The notes below the pieces were generated by a model, which worked only from the letters and a program-made list of their open reading frames with translations, made no database searches and was not told where the DNA came from. Of a DNA stretch of 64,000 nucleotides, positions 25,688-37,600 are shown piece by piece. Position numbers and translations under genes: made by a program. This DNA comes from Achromobacter deleyi (GTDB taxonomy: Bacteria > Pseudomonadota > Gammaproteobacteria > Burkholderiales > Burkholderiaceae_B): positions 558,001 through 622,000 of the forward strand of contig NZ_CP065997.1 of NCBI RefSeq assembly GCF_016127315.1, in the 5' to 3' direction. Each line of letters starts with the position of its first letter. Position 1 is the first letter of the stretch.

Positions 25688-26119
25688 ATGTCTGCCCGCA
25701 TCACCCCCGCCCTGCCCTCGCTCGCCTTCATCAACCCGCCCGGCCTGTACGACCCCCGCCCCAATGGCTATTCGCACGTCGCAGTGGCCGACACCCCCGC
25801 GCGGCTGATTTTCGCCGCCGGCCAGGGCGGCGAAAACACGCTGGGCGAACTGCAGCCCGATTTCGTGCTGCAGGTGCGCCAGGCGCTCGACAACGTCCAG
25901 ACCGCGCTGCAAGGCGCCGGCGCCACGCTGTTCGACGTCGCCAAGCTGACCGTGCTGGTGGTGGATCACACCCAGGAACGCCTGGCCCTCTTCACCCAGG
26001 AGATCAAGGCGCGCTGGGGCATCCACCTGGCGCCGGCCTGCACCCTGATTCCGGTGCCGCGGCTGGCGCTGGATGGGATGCTGGTGGAGATCGAGGCGAC
26101 GGCGCTGCTGCCGCTCTGA
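25688..26119 (+). CDS. RidA/YjgF-family protein
   Basis: A 143-residue member of the RidA (Rid/YER057c/UK114) family, which mostly hydrolyses reactive enamine/imine intermediates. Family features are FAAGQGG, the DNVQTALQGAGAT helix and a C-terminal LVEIEATALL strand. The arginine that in archetypal RidA binds the substrate carboxylate appears to be Ala in the PACTLIPVP segment, so imine deaminase activity is doubtful. ATG 25688 follows a GGAG. The promoter at 25620-25650 suggests induction by redox-cycling agents or a metal. Confidence 0.85.
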   Translation: MSARITPALPSLAFINPPGLYDPRPNGYSHVAVADTPARLIFAAGQGGENTLGELQPDFVLQVRQALDNVQTALQGAGATLFDVAKLTVLVVDHTQERLALFTQEIKARWGIHLAPACTLIPVPRLALDGMLVEIEATALLPL

Positions 26120-26162
26120 TCCACGCCGCCTGCGGGCGGCGCGGGGGGAGTGAACCCGGCGT

Positions 26163-27482
26163 TCAGGCGCTGCCGACCGGCGCGCGCTCCAGCAACGCCC
26201 GGATCACCTGCAACTGCGCGTCGAACGCCTGCAGGCGCGCGTCCTGGTGGGCGCCCACCGCCTGATTCCAGGCCTGCAGTGTCTCCAGTACCCGCGGCGC
26301 CTGCTCCAGCCCCTGCGTCAAACCCTGCGCGCATTGCTCCAGCACCAGGCCCTGCGCCTTCTGCGCTTCGCCCAGGTCCGCCAGCACGCCCGTGGCGCGG
26401 CGCAGCTCGGCCGATTCCTCCGCCGATGCATCGGCCAGGGCCCGCACCGCGGTGACGACCGTGCCGCCGCGCTCGATCAGCACCGTCAACATCTCCTCGA
26501 GCGACGTCGCGCGCGCCTTGGCCGTGTTCACCTGCGCGATCGCCGCGTCCTGCCAGTCGCCAATCTGCTCGAAGCGCGTCTCGATCTGGGCCTGCACGCG
26601 TTCCTCGTGTTCGCGCGCCTGCGCCAGCTGCCGCTGCAAGACCTCGTGCGACTGCAGCGACTCGGCCTGGCGCTGTGCCAGCCGCTCGACCAGCTCGCCC
26701 AGGTGGTGCACCTGGCGCGACAGCATCTGCTCGTTCACCACGTCGCCGGGCATGATGCTGAGGCGGTGGTTGCGAACGTCCAGGCATTCCAGCATGAACT
26801 TGCGGACGGCGCGGATGTAATCCTCGACCTGTCCCCGCAACAGCACCATCATCAAGCCCAGCAGGATCGACCCCACCAGGCCGAACAGCGATGCCGCGAA
26901 GGCGGTGCCCATGGCGGTCAACGGGCTCTGCAACTGCGCCACCAGGCGCCCGAAGACCTGCTCGACCTGCGATCCGTCGACGGCGCTCGTGTTGAGCTCC
27001 GCCAGCATCCCGCCGACATCGCCCAGGGTATAGATCAGGCCGATGAACGTGCCGACCAGGCCCAGCGCCACCATCAGGCCGACCAGGAAATCCGGCAATA
27101 TCTGGGCCTGATAGACCCGCACCCGCAGATCCTGCACGTCTTTTTCCAGGGCCTCCTGGCCCAGCGCGAGCATTTCCTGGCGCAGCAGCACCTTGCCCAG
27201 GGTGGTCTGGACATACGGCAGCGTGCGCCAGTCCCTGCCCTGGCCCTCGACCGCGGCGACGAACTGCCTCAAGGCGTCCCATCGCTTGTTGACCCGCAGG
27301 CTCTGGTAGACGATGAGTATGGTGCCCACCGCGATACCCGTCAGGATCACGAAGGTGATGGCATGGCCGGACCCCAGCGCCAACTTGATCAGATCGGGCC
27401 AGATGGCCGACGCCACCAACGCGCAGATCAGCGGAGACAAGACCTTCGCCACCTGCCAGCGTATCGATCGGGAACGCATCAT
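26163..27482 (-). CDS. MotA/TolQ/ExbB-type proton-channel protein with long coiled-coil tail (SiiB-like role)
   Basis: A 439-residue membrane protein. Four hydrophobic segments lie at about 13-35, 40-62, 130-158 and 190-216. The third and fourth pairs resemble the MotA/ExbB channel core (LVGLMVALGLVGTFIGLIYT and a following MGTAFAASLFGLVGS). A long, mainly helical tail of about 200 residues, rich in Gln/Glu/Ala, follows. It lies 10 bp downstream of the MotB-like gene and probably forms the channel with it, using the proton motive force. In Salmonella SPI-4 SiiA/SiiB play this role for the adhesin SiiE. ATG 27482 has GAGGAG 8 bases upstream. The tail length recalls ZorA. Confidence 0.85.
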   Translation of the reverse strand: MMRSRSIRWQVAKVLSPLICALVASAIWPDLIKLALGSGHAITFVILTGIAVGTILIVYQSLRVNKRWDALRQFVAAVEGQGRDWRTLPYVQTTLGKVLLRQEMLALGQEALEKDVQDLRVRVYQAQILPDFLVGLMVALGLVGTFIGLIYTLGDVGGMLAELNTSAVDGSQVEQVFGRLVAQLQSPLTAMGTAFAASLFGLVGSILLGLMMVLLRGQVEDYIRAVRKFMLECLDVRNHRLSIMPGDVVNEQMLSRQVHHLGELVERLAQRQAESLQSHEVLQRQLAQAREHEERVQAQIETRFEQIGDWQDAAIAQVNTAKARATSLEEMLTVLIERGGTVVTAVRALADASAEESAELRRATGVLADLGEAQKAQGLVLEQCAQGLTQGLEQAPRVLETLQAWNQAVGAHQDARLQAFDAQLQVIRALLERAPVGSA

Positions 27483-27492
27483 GATCGGCTCC

Positions 27493-28653
27493 TCAAGGCT
27501 CGACGGACATGGAGACCGTCATGTCTTTCTGCCCGGCGGACGCCGGGGCCATGTGCATCCGGATCTGCCCGGGCGCCACTTTCCGCTTCATCAAATAGTC
27601 CTTGATAGAAATGAGATAGAACAAAGCCGTGCGCTTGTTTTCGGTCAGCGCATAGTTCGGCACATAGATCACCACGTCGATGCTGACGCCGCTGTCGCGC
27701 CGGGCCTCGAAGTCCTTGAGCGTGCGTTGCAGATCGTCCTCGATCCGCTGGCGGAAACTGTGGTCGTCTTCCGGCATCGTCGGCCCGAACTTGTCAGCCG
27801 ACTTCGGATGGCCCCCCGCAGCCGCGGCGCTACCCGCCGCATGGCCATCCGCGGCGTTGCCACCCGAGGCCGCCGACCCGCCGCCGGGACCGGCGCCCGC
27901 CGCTCTTTGCGCCAGCGCGGCCTGCTTCTTACGCAGAGCAGCCAGTTCCTGCCGCAGGGCATCGTTTTCCCGGCGCAACGTCGCATGCTCCAGCGCGTCC
28001 GCCGACGTGCCGGCGGACGCGGCGGCACGCTCATCCTGCCCCCGGGTCGTTTCATCCCGCGCAACGCCTTCGCCCGCGCCGACCACGGCCCCGACCCCGG
28101 CACCGGTATCAACGCCGGACGCCGGCACGGCACGAACGGCAGCCGGCATGACCGGCGGCGGCATGCCCGGCGCGTCGCCGTCAGCCCCTTCTGCCTGTCC
28201 CAGCGGCAGGTCATTGCCAACCGGCCCCGACGCCCACTGGACGGATTGCGAGGCCTGCGCCTTCGCGCCATCTGCGCCACCCGGTCCAGCTGTGCCACCC
28301 GCGCCATGGGCGCCGCCCGCGGCATCGGCGGTATCCGCGGCGTCCACCGCCTCCGCCCGGCCGCCACTGCCAGAGTCCGCCGGCTGCGTTCCCGCCTGCG
28401 CGGCAAGGTCCTTGCCACCGGCCGGCTCTCCCCTCGTTGCGCTGCCCGCCGGCGAGCCCGGAACCGTCTTCGACTCATCCAGCCGCTGCTCGATCAGCGC
28501 GCGCTGGATCGCCATCTTGGCCATGAGGCCGCTGAACATCCCCAACGACATGGCCAGGATCACGATCACGAAGACCAGCGCCAGCACCAGATTGGAGAAG
28601 GCGTCCACGAAGCCCGGCCAGTAGTTGATATTCCCCGAAGATTCGCTATGCAT
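27493..28653 (-). CDS. MotB-like membrane protein (SiiA-like) with OmpA-type C-terminus
   Basis: A 386-residue protein with a single TM helix at about 14-38 preceded by YWPGFVDAFSNL. Asp17 sits where MotB, ExbD and SiiA carry the proton-binding Asp. A very Ala/Gly-rich low-complexity linker runs to about 215, followed by a short coiled coil (ENDALRQELAALRKKQAAL), another low-complexity linker and a C-terminal domain of about 90 residues with NYALTENKRTALFYLISIKD that looks like a diverged OmpA/MotB peptidoglycan-binding domain. It starts 10 bp after the adhesin stop. It should pair with the MotA-like protein. Confidence 0.82.
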   Translation of the reverse strand: MHSESSGNINYWPGFVDAFSNLVLALVFVIVILAMSLGMFSGLMAKMAIQRALIEQRLDESKTVPGSPAGSATRGEPAGGKDLAAQAGTQPADSGSGGRAEAVDAADTADAAGGAHGAGGTAGPGGADGAKAQASQSVQWASGPVGNDLPLGQAEGADGDAPGMPPPVMPAAVRAVPASGVDTGAGVGAVVGAGEGVARDETTRGQDERAAASAGTSADALEHATLRRENDALRQELAALRKKQAALAQRAAGAGPGGGSAASGGNAADGHAAGSAAAAGGHPKSADKFGPTMPEDDHSFRQRIEDDLQRTLKDFEARRDSGVSIDVVIYVPNYALTENKRTALFYLISIKDYLMKRKVAPGQIRMHMAPASAGQKDMTVSMSVEP

Positions 28654-28663
28654 GGCAGCCCTC

Positions 28664-31600
28664 TCAGATGACCGGGTGGGCGCTGGAATGCAGCGCGCTG
28701 TTCAGGTCGAGCGCGACATGGGTATCCACGATCACCTGCAGATGCTCGGCAGAGTGGGTGAACACCGTGTAGCGGTTTCCATCTGATCCGTCGATCTGGC
28801 CGTTTTCCTCCCAATAGGACGAGCCTCCCAGGGAGCCGAACTGCAGCACATCGTGCTCACCGCCGCGCACCACCAGTTGGCGGAGCGAGGCATCCAGCAA
28901 GGCACTGCCCAACGACATGGCAGACCCGACATCGGACATCAGGCGCACGTCGTCGGAGTCCATGACCAGGGTATTGCCCTGGACATGGACCGCCTTGTCG
29001 GCATCCAGGTCCACCACGTTGACCGTGCCGTGCTTGCGCGCGAAATCGATCAACTGCCCGTCGCCGATGACGTCGACCTTCTTGTCGACGATGCCAAAGG
29101 CGCCGTTGGCCAGGAACACCATGCCAGATTCGCCATGCGTCATCGGATCGGCCGCCGCTGCGCCCGCCTGGGTCACGGTCGCCAGCAGGGTATGGCTCTG
29201 GCCGTCGTCGACCGTGGCCTGGAAGGTGAAAGCGGTGGGGTCCGTTGCCTCATTGATCGCGTTGCCCAGTACGGCGGATTCAAACTGCGCGAATCCAGTC
29301 AACGGCGCGAAGGCGGTCTCTCCGGGCTTGACGACACTGACGTGCCAGTCGTCCTTGAGAACGGCCTGCTGGAACAGCGTGGAATCCAGGTAGTGCCATC
29401 CCGCCTCCAGGTGCATCGAGGCATACTGCGCATGGGGCTGTCCCTGGTCCGGCGACAGCAGGGTGTAGCCGTCGACCTTGAGCTGCACCTGGTCGTCCCG
29501 GGTCGTAGTGCGAAACAGCCAGGTGCCGGCCTCGGCCTGCGCGACCTGGAACCAGCCCGTCGCCCGCCCGATCAGCGACGCCGCGGACATCTTCACGCCG
29601 CTGTCGAACGCGTGCTGCCAATCGTAGGGCAGGCTGTCGGCCATGCGGGACACCACCGGCGCCACCGTCGAGGTCAGCGCCAATCCGTCCTGCAGGCTGC
29701 GGTTCGCGTCCTCGGGCAGGTTCCAGAACTGCACGCGCAGCCCCTCTGCCGTTCGATGCGCCGTCAAGTCCATCACCTGCAACGTCTCGTCCTTGCCCAG
29801 GGGCGCGCTCAGGGTATAGGCCAGCTTCAAGTCGTGTATGGTGGCGGTCGCCCCCAGCGCCACCGCCTTCTCGGCCGGCCCGGTCTGCGCATCGCGGACC
29901 ACGCTGAACTGGGTCTCCCCGGGGCGGCGCCATTGCATCGTCAAGTACCCCGCCCCGCCCGTGTTGCCCGTATCGACCCGCAGGTAGTGCCAGCCCGCAT
30001 CCAGGCTGATATCGCCCTGGATGCCAGCGGGCAGGTACCTGCGCCCGACCATCACCCGCTCGCCATCAACGCTGACGATCTCGAAATCGTCCACCACCGG
30101 TGATCGGAAGGTCCAGATGCCGGCCTGCTCGGGGCTGACGTGGAACCAGCCGCTTCCAACGTAGTTGGCGATGGCCGAGTACGGCACACCCGGCACCAGG
30201 GCGCTGTTGTACACGCCGAAGTTGAGCGCGGGCACCTGTCCCTGGCCGGTCGGATTGGCGGTGCTGGTGGCCCAGATGTTTGCGATGTCGGACGCCTGCC
30301 CGCGCCCCATGTTCCAGACGAACACCGAGAATCCTTCGGTATCGAGTTGCACCGCGCTGCCCAGCCCCGCGCCCCCGACCACCTGGACGCTGACCGGCGT
30401 GACAACCTGGCCCGGCGCAAGGGCGGCAATGGTCAGCGCGAACGGATGTGAAGACGGCCCCTTGATGCCCGGGTCGTTCTCCACCACCGCGGTCAGGGAA
30501 TGCACGCCATTGCCCAGCCCTGTCGATACGTAGGTCCAGTTGCGGCCATTGCCATCGACGCTGGCGTAGCCCACCCGGGTATCGCCGTCATACAGGGCGA
30601 CCCGCTCGCTGCCCAGCAGGCCACGGTCCAGTGCGCCCCCCACCACCAGCGCGGCGCTGGCGATCGTCGCGCCGGATACAACGCTGGACAATCCGGTGGG
30701 TTGAGGCGTCGACACGGACAATATCGTCGCGGTCGTGGCGATGGCGGCCTCCTCGATGACCACCGGCTGCGCCTGCGCCGCGGCGACGCGCGTATGCGTG
30801 GGGCCTTCCACCTGCACGCTCAGGGTCTGGGCGCCCACGCCGAGGCCCAGCGAAGCGCCCGGGGTGAACGACCAGGCGAAGCGGCCGTCCTTGTCCGCGC
30901 TGCCCTGCACCGCTGCGTCGCCCAGCCGCACGGTTTCGCCATTCAGCGTGCGGTACACGCCCAGGACCTCGTCCAGCCCCAGCGCGTGGGACAGCGACCC
31001 GCCCAAGGCTTGCGCGGGATCGGTGCGGCTGCTCAGCGCATCGATCCGGATGGCGTCCTCGCCCAGCACCAGGACCGGATAGGCGGCGGCATGGACCGGG
31101 TCCGACACCGGCACCGGCTGTTCATTGATGCGAAGCGAGAAGCGATGTTCGCCGTCGGACAATGGCGGCGCGTTGAAGCGCCAGCGCGTGCCGGCAACCG
31201 CGGCGACGCCCAGCAGCGCGTCGTTGTCGAAGACCTGCACCTGGTCGCCGGCACGGGGCGCCCGCGCCAGCGTGCCGAAGATCCCGACGCGCTTGCCATC
31301 CAGGCTCTGGCCGGGCCGGACACTTTGACCGACGAGCGTATCGAAGCGGCTACCCGGCGACAGCACCTGCCCGGCCGGCAGGACGATCACGGCCTCGACC
31401 AACCCCGCCTGAAGGGGGTCTGGCACGGCTTCGTGCACATTGATCCGCAAAGACTCGAACACCAGCGGCGTCTTGGGGCTGTTGCCGGCCCCGCCGATCG
31501 AGATCTTGAAGTCATGCAGGCCGTTGCCCAGCGGCACCACGATATCGAAATGCCACTGTTGTTGTTCGACGGTGGCGCGTCCCAGGACCTGGGCGCCATC

Positions 31601-34600
31601 GCTGACTTCCACATATTCATCGCTGGTCAGCGGCGCGGCCAGCGTGCCGCTGATCGTGAACTGTCGTTCGCCGGTGTTCTGCGCCACGACGTCATCCGCG
31701 GAATTTCGGGCCTGGATGCCATCCAACCCTTGCAGGTGAAAGCTGAAGGTAGGCGACGGCATGCCACGAACCGCGCCCTCCGGCGCGGGATAGACCGGCC
31801 CCACCTTCGCCGCATTGTCCACCGTCGCGAACAGGTTGACGATGCCGAACGCCATGTCCACGTCGCTGCGCCATTGCCAGGCGGTTCCCTTGACCGTGGC
31901 GTCGCCCAGGTAGCTGGCGTTGCCTTTGCCGTCGTCCTGCCAGACGCGCAAGACCTGCGCGTTCGACAACGCCGCGCTGAGCGTGCCGGACACCAGCGGG
32001 CGCCGATAGTCGATAGCCCCGTCGACCGGCACATTGCCGACCACCGGACCATCATCGTCGCGCACCGTGTTGATCGTCGCGGTCTGGCTGGGCGTGCTGC
32101 TGTCCTTGACGAAGGACACGCTGTTCCCGGCCTCGACCTTGGCGTTGTTGGCCGCCACCACGACTTCCACCGACAGGACGTGCTGGCCGTCCGCCAGTGG
32201 CGATGCCGGCTGGAAGTACCATTTCAGCGGATCGGACTTGTCGATCTGGGCCTGGCCCAGCTCGGTGGTGACGCCATTCAAGGTATCCGACACGCGCAGG
32301 TATTGCTCGCTGCCGCGCAGCGGCGCGCTCAGCGTGCCTTTGATGAGCGGGGTGGCGTCATCGGTAAGGGGGCGGTCTTGATCCAGCACGTTGCCCCTCA
32401 ACACCCCCGTCTGGTCATCCAGCTCGGTGATGGCGACATGCTGGATCTGGAGGTTGGCCGTCGCCTCGGCGATGTCGTTGACGATCCCCGTCAAGCGGTT
32501 CTCGGGCATCGCGATCAGCGTATAGATTCCCTGCGGCAGGGCCTTGCTTATCTGGAACTCCCAGGTCGTATCGTTCAGCATCCGCGCCACGCCCAGCCGC
32601 ACCCGCTCGGCGCCGAACGCCTGTCCGAACACCACGATCTGATCCTGCCCCCCCAGGGCGCCGCTGACGGTGCCACGCAATATCGGGAACTGACCCTCGA
32701 TGGTCGCGTTGGCGTTCAACACGGCCGGCCTTGGATTGTCGATCAACCCGGTGATCGATGCGAACAAGGACGGACTCGGCCCGCTTCCGGCCTCCACCAG
32801 CGTCAGCGCTGCCTGCACCGACAATGCGGACACCACGCTGGCATCCCCGGCATCCGCGCCCGGCGGCAGTGCCACCACGCTGTACTGATGAGCCCCCGCC
32901 GCCTGATCGGCGGACACCAGCGAATAGCGCCATTCCAGGCCGTTGACTGTGGCGGTTCCCAGCGCCACGCCATCGCGCCGCACCTGCAGCACGGCCCCCT
33001 CAGGCAGCGCGCTCGCCAGCTTGCCGGACACCGTCACGCCGCTGTCGCTCATCAACGCCACCAACCCGCCATCCGACAAGGCCAGGCCGCCGACAGGCGC
33101 TTCGATCGTGATTGCGTTCTGGTAGACGATCGTCTTCGCCTCCGCGCCCGCGGCCGTCGCCAGCGTCGCCAGGTTGACCGGCCTGGCGGCCACCTCATGC
33201 GCGCCCGGCGGCGGCGCCCACAACGTATAGGACCAATGGGTACCCGAGGCATCGACCCCGGCCAGCCCCGCGTCCTTGCCATCGACCGAAACCATGATGC
33301 CCATGCCCGGGGCCATCACCTCGGTGATCGTGCCGCTCAGCAGCGTCAAGCCTTGGTCGGTGAAAATGGGCGCGGCGCCCGTCGTCAAGGCGACGGCAAA
33401 CGTGGGGGCTTCGGCGCCGCTCACCACGAAGCTCACGGGCGCCAGGCCCTGGACCGCCTGGACCGGCGTGCCGCCGTTGAGCAACACGTATTCGACCCGG
33501 TGCACGCCCGTCGTCAGGTCGGCGGGCGGCTGGAATGTCCACGCGCCGTCCGTGCCGACCGCCGTCTCGCCAACCACGGCCCCATCGACCAGCACCCGCA
33601 CCGACAGATCCTTCGTGCTGTCCGTGTTCACCCTGGCCCGCAAGGTTGGACGCAACGTGTCGACCGCCCCCTGCGTCGACAGGCCTTCCACCGATACCGG
33701 GGAAAGAGACAGCACATTGACATCGACCGGATCCGACAACACCGCGCCGGCGCCATCCGCCTTGTTCTCGATGGCCGCGCGCAGTTGGCTCACGCCGGCG
33801 GGCAGCGAAACCGTGGGCTGCAACGACCAGGTCAGGCCGGAGGTCGTGGCGGTGCCCAGCAACTGGGTGCCGCTGCCGTTCACGGCATAGACCTGCAGCA
33901 CCTCGGTGGCGTTCAACGCCTTCGCCAAGGTGCCGGACAGGCGCGGACGCGCGTCGTCCAGCACCGCCGTCGCCAGCACATTGCTCGCCGGCATCGCCTT
34001 CCCGAGCGTGGTCTGATCCCACGAACCGAGCAGGTTGTTCGCGTCCAGCACCGAGGTAATGGCCACGGCATGGCCGGGCTGCAACACCGATACCACGATT
34101 TCCGGGGTCTGCGCCGACACCCGAGCAATACCGTCGGCCGTCAGCAGCACGGCGCTGAAGCGCTGGGGGCCCGCCGCCACATCCGCCTGTGGCCTGAACG
34201 ACCACGAGACCCCGTCGGCATCCACCTGCGCCACGCCAAGCAGCTTGGTGTTGCCCTGGAAGATCGTCACCGTCTCGCCGTCCTTGAGCGGCACGGCCAG
34301 GCGGCCGATCAAGGTCGGGCGTGGATCATCGGTGCGCAGGACGGCCCCCTCTCCCGCCGGCGCGATGGATTGCAGCGAGAACAGATCTCCCCGCGCATCC
34401 CCGTGGCCGTCGATCAACGCCGTGATGCTCAGGGACTGCTGGTGCACGATGAATTCCGCCGAGGCCGGGCCGCGCAGGGACAGCGGATCCGCCCGGTTGA
34501 CCACGCGGGCGGTGAACGCCGTGTCGCCGAAGGGCAGTTCCCGATCGACCTGGAACGTCCAGTCGGCGTTCGTCTCCACGGTGGCGAACCCCAGGAACAC

Positions 34601-37600
34601 CGGATCAACTTGTCCAGGCAGGCGGCCATACACCGCGACACTGCGTCCCCCCGCCAACGCCGAGGAGACATGGCCTTTCAATAGCGGCAACGCGTCGTCG
34701 GACGACACCCCGGAAACGTTGTCGCCCGTGAACGAGGATCCGGCCGCATAGAGGTCGCGAGACAGGTTGATCGTGACGATCTCGGCGGGCGTCCCGCTGT
34801 CGATGTAGACCGTATGCGACGCAGAGACCACCCGCTGTTCGGCGCCGTCATGGCCCGTCACCTGCGCGGCAATGACATGGGCGCCATCCGCGAGGGCTTC
34901 GCCATCGGGCAGCGTGTATGACCACGCCAGGCCGTCCTTGTCGATCGTGGCCTTTTCATCGCGCAATACGCCGTCGATCGTGAACCTGAGTTCCTCGTCC
35001 GCCGCCAGCGGCGCGCCCAGGCGGCCGCCAAACGTGAACTTCCCCTGTTTCGAGGCGCCATTGGCCCCCGGCAACAGGATGTTGAGGTCCGGCGCCGCCG
35101 GGTCCACGATGGAGTCCAGGAATACCTGCTGCACGCGGATGGCGAATTCCGGCGACAGGTCGCCCGTCTTGTCCATGACGATATTCTCGACCCGCGCCAC
35201 GAAGGCATGGACACCGGGCACCAGGGATTCCTGGCTCTGGAAAGTCCAATCGGTGCCCGTCAGGGTGGCCTCGCCCATGCGCACCATGTGACCGTCGATA
35301 CGGTCGTACAACACCACGCGGCGGGTATCGACGTTGATCGCCTTGTCGAGCGTGCCGCGCACGATGCCGCGCGCGTCATCGGTGCTGACGTCCGTCTGCG
35401 TCACCAGGGCCTGCAGCGACCCGACCTGATCCTGGTAGCCGGTGATCTCGGCGTGCTCCTGGGGAGCCTGCGTGTCCACCGTGAAGACCGCTCGCGTCAC
35501 CGCCCGCACCGCGCGCGTGGCGGACTCCTCGATGCGGGCCGATACCTCGTAGCGCCCTTCCTGCCAGACTTGCGGCGCGCCATTGCGTTCTGGCAGGCTG
35601 AAACTCCAATCGGTGCCATTCTTGGCGATCGTCGCCACGCCGATCGGCGTGAACAGCGCGGCGTCCTCCGCCTTGACGTAGATCGTCACCCGCTCCTGCG
35701 CCAGCAGCAGGGGCGACGCGAGCTTGCCATGCAATATCACCTGGTTGTCGCCGGTGCCATGGCCATCCCGGCTCAACACATTGGCGCCCGTGGTCAGCTC
35801 GGTCACGTCGGACAGCGCAATGCTGTTCACGTTGACCGAGGTGAACAGCGTATTGCTGGTCAGTCCCGAATTGACCGCCACCACCCGCGCGTAGATCGTC
35901 GCGAGTCCGTCCGGCAACGGGTCCTTCAGGGTGTAGGTCCAGTTGACGCCATTCATGGTTGCCGCGCCCAGCTTGCGCATGGCGCCGCCTGCGTGCGACA
36001 GGAACACCTGCACCTGCTGGCCCGAGCTCAATGCGGCGCTCAGGGTGCCGCTGACCACCGGCTTGCTGTCATCGGTGCTGGCGCGAAACTGGACCGGCCC
36101 CGTCTGCGACCCATCGGCGGCATGGTTGTCGGTGACGTTCAATGTCAGCACCGACTGCGTCACCGGCAGGGCGACGGCGTCGATCGTGATGGGAGGCGTC
36201 GAGTCCGACAGCAGCACCTGGGCCGTCTTGCCGGCCACGATCCGTTCGACCCGGACCTGGAACGCGTGCGCGCCATTGCTCAGGCCTCCGCCGGGACGGA
36301 AGGTCCAGGAAGTGCCCGCCACCGCCGCCACGCCCAACAGCGTCACGGGGCCGCCATCGGCCGAGTCGTAGACCGAGACGCGCTCGTTCGGCCCCAGCGG
36401 CATGCCCAGCTTGCCCGACAACTGCGGGCGCACGTCGTCGGTATAGGGCGGCTGGGGAAACAGCTTCGCATCCAGCAGATTGCCCTGCAGCGCCCCGACG
36501 TTGTCCTGGACCGCGTTGATGGTCACCTGGCTTTCCCTGGCCGTGAACGTCTGGCCCACCGGCCCCAGCTGTCCGTTGGCCCGATTGACGATCCTGGCGG
36601 AGAAAGTATGGTCGCCCAGCGCCAGGCTCTCGCCCGGCGTGAAGCTCCAGCTGCCGTCGTTGCGCTGGGTGTTGAGCGTGGCCAGGCCCAGCACGCTCTC
36701 GGCCACCGTGCCATCGGGCCGCTTCACGGTGTCGACGATCTGTACCGCGCGCGACACCGGCAGCGTCTTCTCGCCCGCCAGCATGCCCGAGATCAACGGC
36801 CGGCGATCATCGGTGCTCTGATTGACGAGCAGCGCGCCGACGAACCCGTTGTTGCCAGGAATCTGGTCGCGAACCTCGGAGATATTGGCCAGCCCGGTGG
36901 GCGTGCCCGCATCGACGTCGATGACCCGATCCACCGCCAGGCGGATCTGGCCGCTGGCCGCGTCCACCACCCGGGCCGACAGGGTCGAATGGCCATCCGG
37001 CAACTCGCCCCCGCCGTCCTGCGACGCCCCCAGCACCAGTTGCCACGTGAATCCGCCCTGCGCGCGCGGCGTCAGCGTGGCAAGGCCCAACAGGGTCTCG
37101 TGCCCCCCTTCTTGCGCGGATACGATCCGCAGCGCCTCGCCCTCGCCCAGCGCGGTAGCCAGCTGGCCGCGCAGCACCGGCGTCTTGTCATCGGTCAGGA
37201 ACGGCTCGCCGCCGGCGAACACGTTGCCCATGATGGGTCCGGCGGCGTCATCCAGGTTGCTGAATGTCAGGTTGTTGATACGCAGGTTGAAATCGGCATG
37301 CCGCGGCCCCATGGCGCCGCCCGCGTTCACCACGCCGGCCATCAGGCGGTAGTTGCCCTGGGCCAGCGCGGGATTGATCTCCAGCGACCAGGCCAGGCCC
37401 GTGGCGTCGACCTCCGGGCGGTAGGAAAAGAACCGGTCGGCGTCATTGGCGTCTTCCACCCGGACCAGCAGGCCTTGACCCGGGCGCAACGGCGCGGACA
37501 GCGTCCCGGACAGGGAAGGCTTGGTATCGTCGGTGGAGGCGCCGCTGGCGATCGCTCCCGTGTAGACACCCACGTCATCCATGACCCGGTCGATCACCAC

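Noticed and set aside
26163..28653. Zorya-type defence (ZorA/ZorB) reading of the MotAB-like pair
   Set aside because: No ZorC, ZorD or ZorE genes are adjacent. The pair is tightly linked to a T1SS adhesin operon, which fits a SiiA/SiiB role better.
30500..34684. A 1394-codon open frame on the plus strand inside the adhesin gene
   Set aside because: It is antisense to the Ig-repeat gene, has no domain, and its His/Arg/Gln-rich composition is what a GC-rich minus-strand gene produces in the opposite frame.
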